Below are positions 4,597 to 5,744 of a stretch of DNA of 5,744 nt, one piece after another. Under the pieces are notes generated by a model. That model did not search any database and was not told the origin of the DNA. It saw only the letters and a list, made by a program, of their open reading frames with translations. Source of the DNA: Bacteriovoracaceae bacterium (lineage in GTDB: Bacteria; Bdellovibrionota; UBA1018); the NCBI GenBank assembly GCA_947500275.1, contig CANMSW010000156.1, positions 1 to 5,744 of the forward strand, read 5' to 3'. Numbering within the stretch: the first letter of the stretch is position 1; each line of letters opens with the position of its first letter. The position numbers and the translations under genes are program-made.

Positions 4597-5682
4597 TTAC
4601 TCCAGTTGCATGACCCCGTAGGTGTTTCGGGCAAGGGCGTCGGCATCCACCCATATTTTTCCGTTCTCGCACTGCCAGTCAGCCGAGTAGTCGCATCCGG
4701 TACCCCACGAGTTATGAACCAGGAACTGGAGTTGCCCACCCGTCGGATGGATTCTTTTCCCAGAAATCAGTGACACGTGGCCCCCGCACTGAGTCGAGTT
4801 CACGATGCGAAGGTCCCGTAAGTCGTGACTGAAGCCCGAGTAGTTTTTTCCTTCCTTGAGAACCTTCGAGCAGTAAGCAATCGCTAGAGGCTGCGAGAAG
4901 GGCGCGAATAGGCCCTCTTCGAGTCTGCGAATGATTTTATCCTCGGGCTCAAAATGGGTGAGATCCGTATGGCAGCGGCCCGGGAGCAGGAAGTCATGGT
5001 TCCGGTGGTCTTTACAGCGAGGGTCTGAAACGAGGGTACGTGCAAAGTCACGCTTCCTCATGTGCAGGGCGCGAAGAATGGTATCCGTGTCTGGTAACGG
5101 AGTCGATCCATCACGGTAGTGCGTGAATTCAGAAAGACGGGTGCGGATCTGAGTCGCGATCGCAAGACCTTCAGGTTTTTTCCTCCGCCAAAATGGGATT
5201 TTTTTGAAACGGACTCGCAGGGCCTCAATGTCTTTGAGAAGTTTTTTGAGTCGGTCGCCGTCATCATCGACGAGTGGAAAAGTGTCGAGCGTGCAGATGC
5301 CCGCCCGTTCTGCGTAGTGAATGGTCGCGCAAAAACTTCCGCCATCCACTGTGCCGTCCCAGCGAAACTGCCCGTACTCAAGTTGACCGTGACCGAGGGC
5401 GAGTTCAAACGGATTGATCCGGCGAAACGTCTGCGAGGGCTCGAATTGCGCACGCCATGTATCAATCGCGAGTCCTGCAGCATAGGCATAGCAGGTCCCA
5501 CCAATCTGACTGTGGACCGGCGCATGCTCCATGGATCCACCGGGTGAATCGAGACGGACTTCGAGGAACGACTCGCCCGATGGGACCCCGCTCCAAGCGG
5601 GCGAAAGGGAGGCCCCTAGGGTGAGCGCGAGGGCCGCGGAAAGTCGGGCTTTTGCGACAAGACTCGGGTTCCAAGTTCTCAT
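4597..5682 (-). CDS. Secreted papain-like (C1-type) cysteine protease
   Basis: This 361-aa protein carries the active-site signatures of papain-fold peptidases. VHSQIGGTCYAYAAGLAIDTW (within 56-76) supplies the oxyanion-hole Gln59 and nucleophile Cys64. CGGHVSLISGKRI (299-311) supplies the catalytic His302, and FLVHNSWGTGCDY (320-332) contains the hallmark NSWG with Asn324. A signal peptide covers about 1-31 (hydrophobic 14-27, cleavage after SPA or AWS), so it acts in the periplasm or outside the cell. Only about 33 residues separate the signal from the Cys motif, leaving no room for a typical inhibitory prodomain. The Cys-to-His distance (238 residues) is about 100 longer than in papain; the excess is a charged, helical-looking segment roughly 140-260 (KKLLKDIEALRVRFKK, FWRRKKPEG). 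Nine cysteines lie in the mature protein. The ATG at 5682 is preceded by AGGA three to four bases upstream, which is short, with AGAGAG further up. Substrate is unknown; a self-processing or dedicated-target enzyme is possible. Confidence 0.85.
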   Translation of the reverse strand: MRTWNPSLVAKARLSAALALTLGASLSPAWSGVPSGESFLEVRLDSPGGSMEHAPVHSQIGGTCYAYAAGLAIDTWRAQFEPSQTFRRINPFELALGHGQLEYGQFRWDGTVDGGSFCATIHYAERAGICTLDTFPLVDDDGDRLKKLLKDIEALRVRFKKIPFWRRKKPEGLAIATQIRTRLSEFTHYRDGSTPLPDTDTILRALHMRKRDFARTLVSDPRCKDHRNHDFLLPGRCHTDLTHFEPEDKIIRRLEEGLFAPFSQPLAIAYCSKVLKEGKNYSGFSHDLRDLRIVNSTQCGGHVSLISGKRIHPTGGQLQFLVHNSWGTGCDYSADWQCENGKIWVDADALARNTYGVMQLE

Positions 5683-5744
5683 CGTTCCTGCTCTCTTTCT
5701 GCGTGATTCCGTGAAGGGGTGCGGAGGCTGCGCTCACTGTTAAA

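Noticed and set aside
5058..5540. Minus-strand 160-codon open frame
   Set aside because: Alternate frame wholly inside the papain-like protease gene, whose active-site motifs establish the coding frame.

Overview
The window comes from a Gram-negative bacterium. It carries five complete protein genes, and every product has an N-terminal export signal or membrane anchor: two predicted lipoproteins, two secreted proteins with signal peptides and one membrane-anchored periplasmic protein. This small envelope/secretome cluster, with an aminopeptidase-family lipoprotein, a Ser/Thr-rich lipoprotein and a papain-like secreted protease, would suit a Bdellovibrionota/deltaproteobacterial type of genome. 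That placement is an impression from gene content and style, not a demonstrated assignment. No mobile-element gene, phage gene, CRISPR array, tRNA or rRNA was found.

Layout: (1) 35-1153 (+) encodes a lipoprotein of the predicted-aminopeptidase family (Pfam Aminopep, PF10023, COG4324 by recall) with HExxH and a downstream Glu; its tail carries a GGGACA hexamer repeat. (2) It converges with a 228-aa lipoprotein gene (1855-1169, -); an 11-bp tandem repeat supplies the stop codons of both genes. (3) 1856-2841 is almost 1 kb with no confident protein gene. It holds an AT-rich candidate promoter, a strongly structured candidate non-coding RNA (about 2020-2240) ending in a clear intrinsic terminator, a two-part hairpin at 2310-2349, a weak minus-strand coding remnant (2265-2543) broken by one TGA, three copies of GGGGACGGAGCAC, and a hairpin just before the next gene. 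(4) 2842-3414 and 3424-4527 (+) form a tight, probably translationally coupled pair: a TM-anchored protein with a Pro/Ser linker, then a secreted cysteine-rich protein with a DKxxHF motif. (5) Converging from the right, 5682-4597 (-) encodes a secreted papain-like cysteine protease with a visible Gln/Cys/His/Asn active site.

The most interesting part is the long intergenic region. The candidate RNA has a nested 9 + 8 + 8 bp hairpin built partly from a 26-nt tandem duplication, its own terminator, and an 11-nt stretch perfectly complementary to codons 3-7 of the neighbouring lipoprotein mRNA. Separately, a GGGGACGGAGC repeat occurs three times upstream of the 190-aa gene and twice in inverse orientation inside it, with a 32-34 bp spacing throughout, so the gene's Pro/Ser linker appears to have been built from the same repeat family. 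All functional roles beyond the named protein families are inference.
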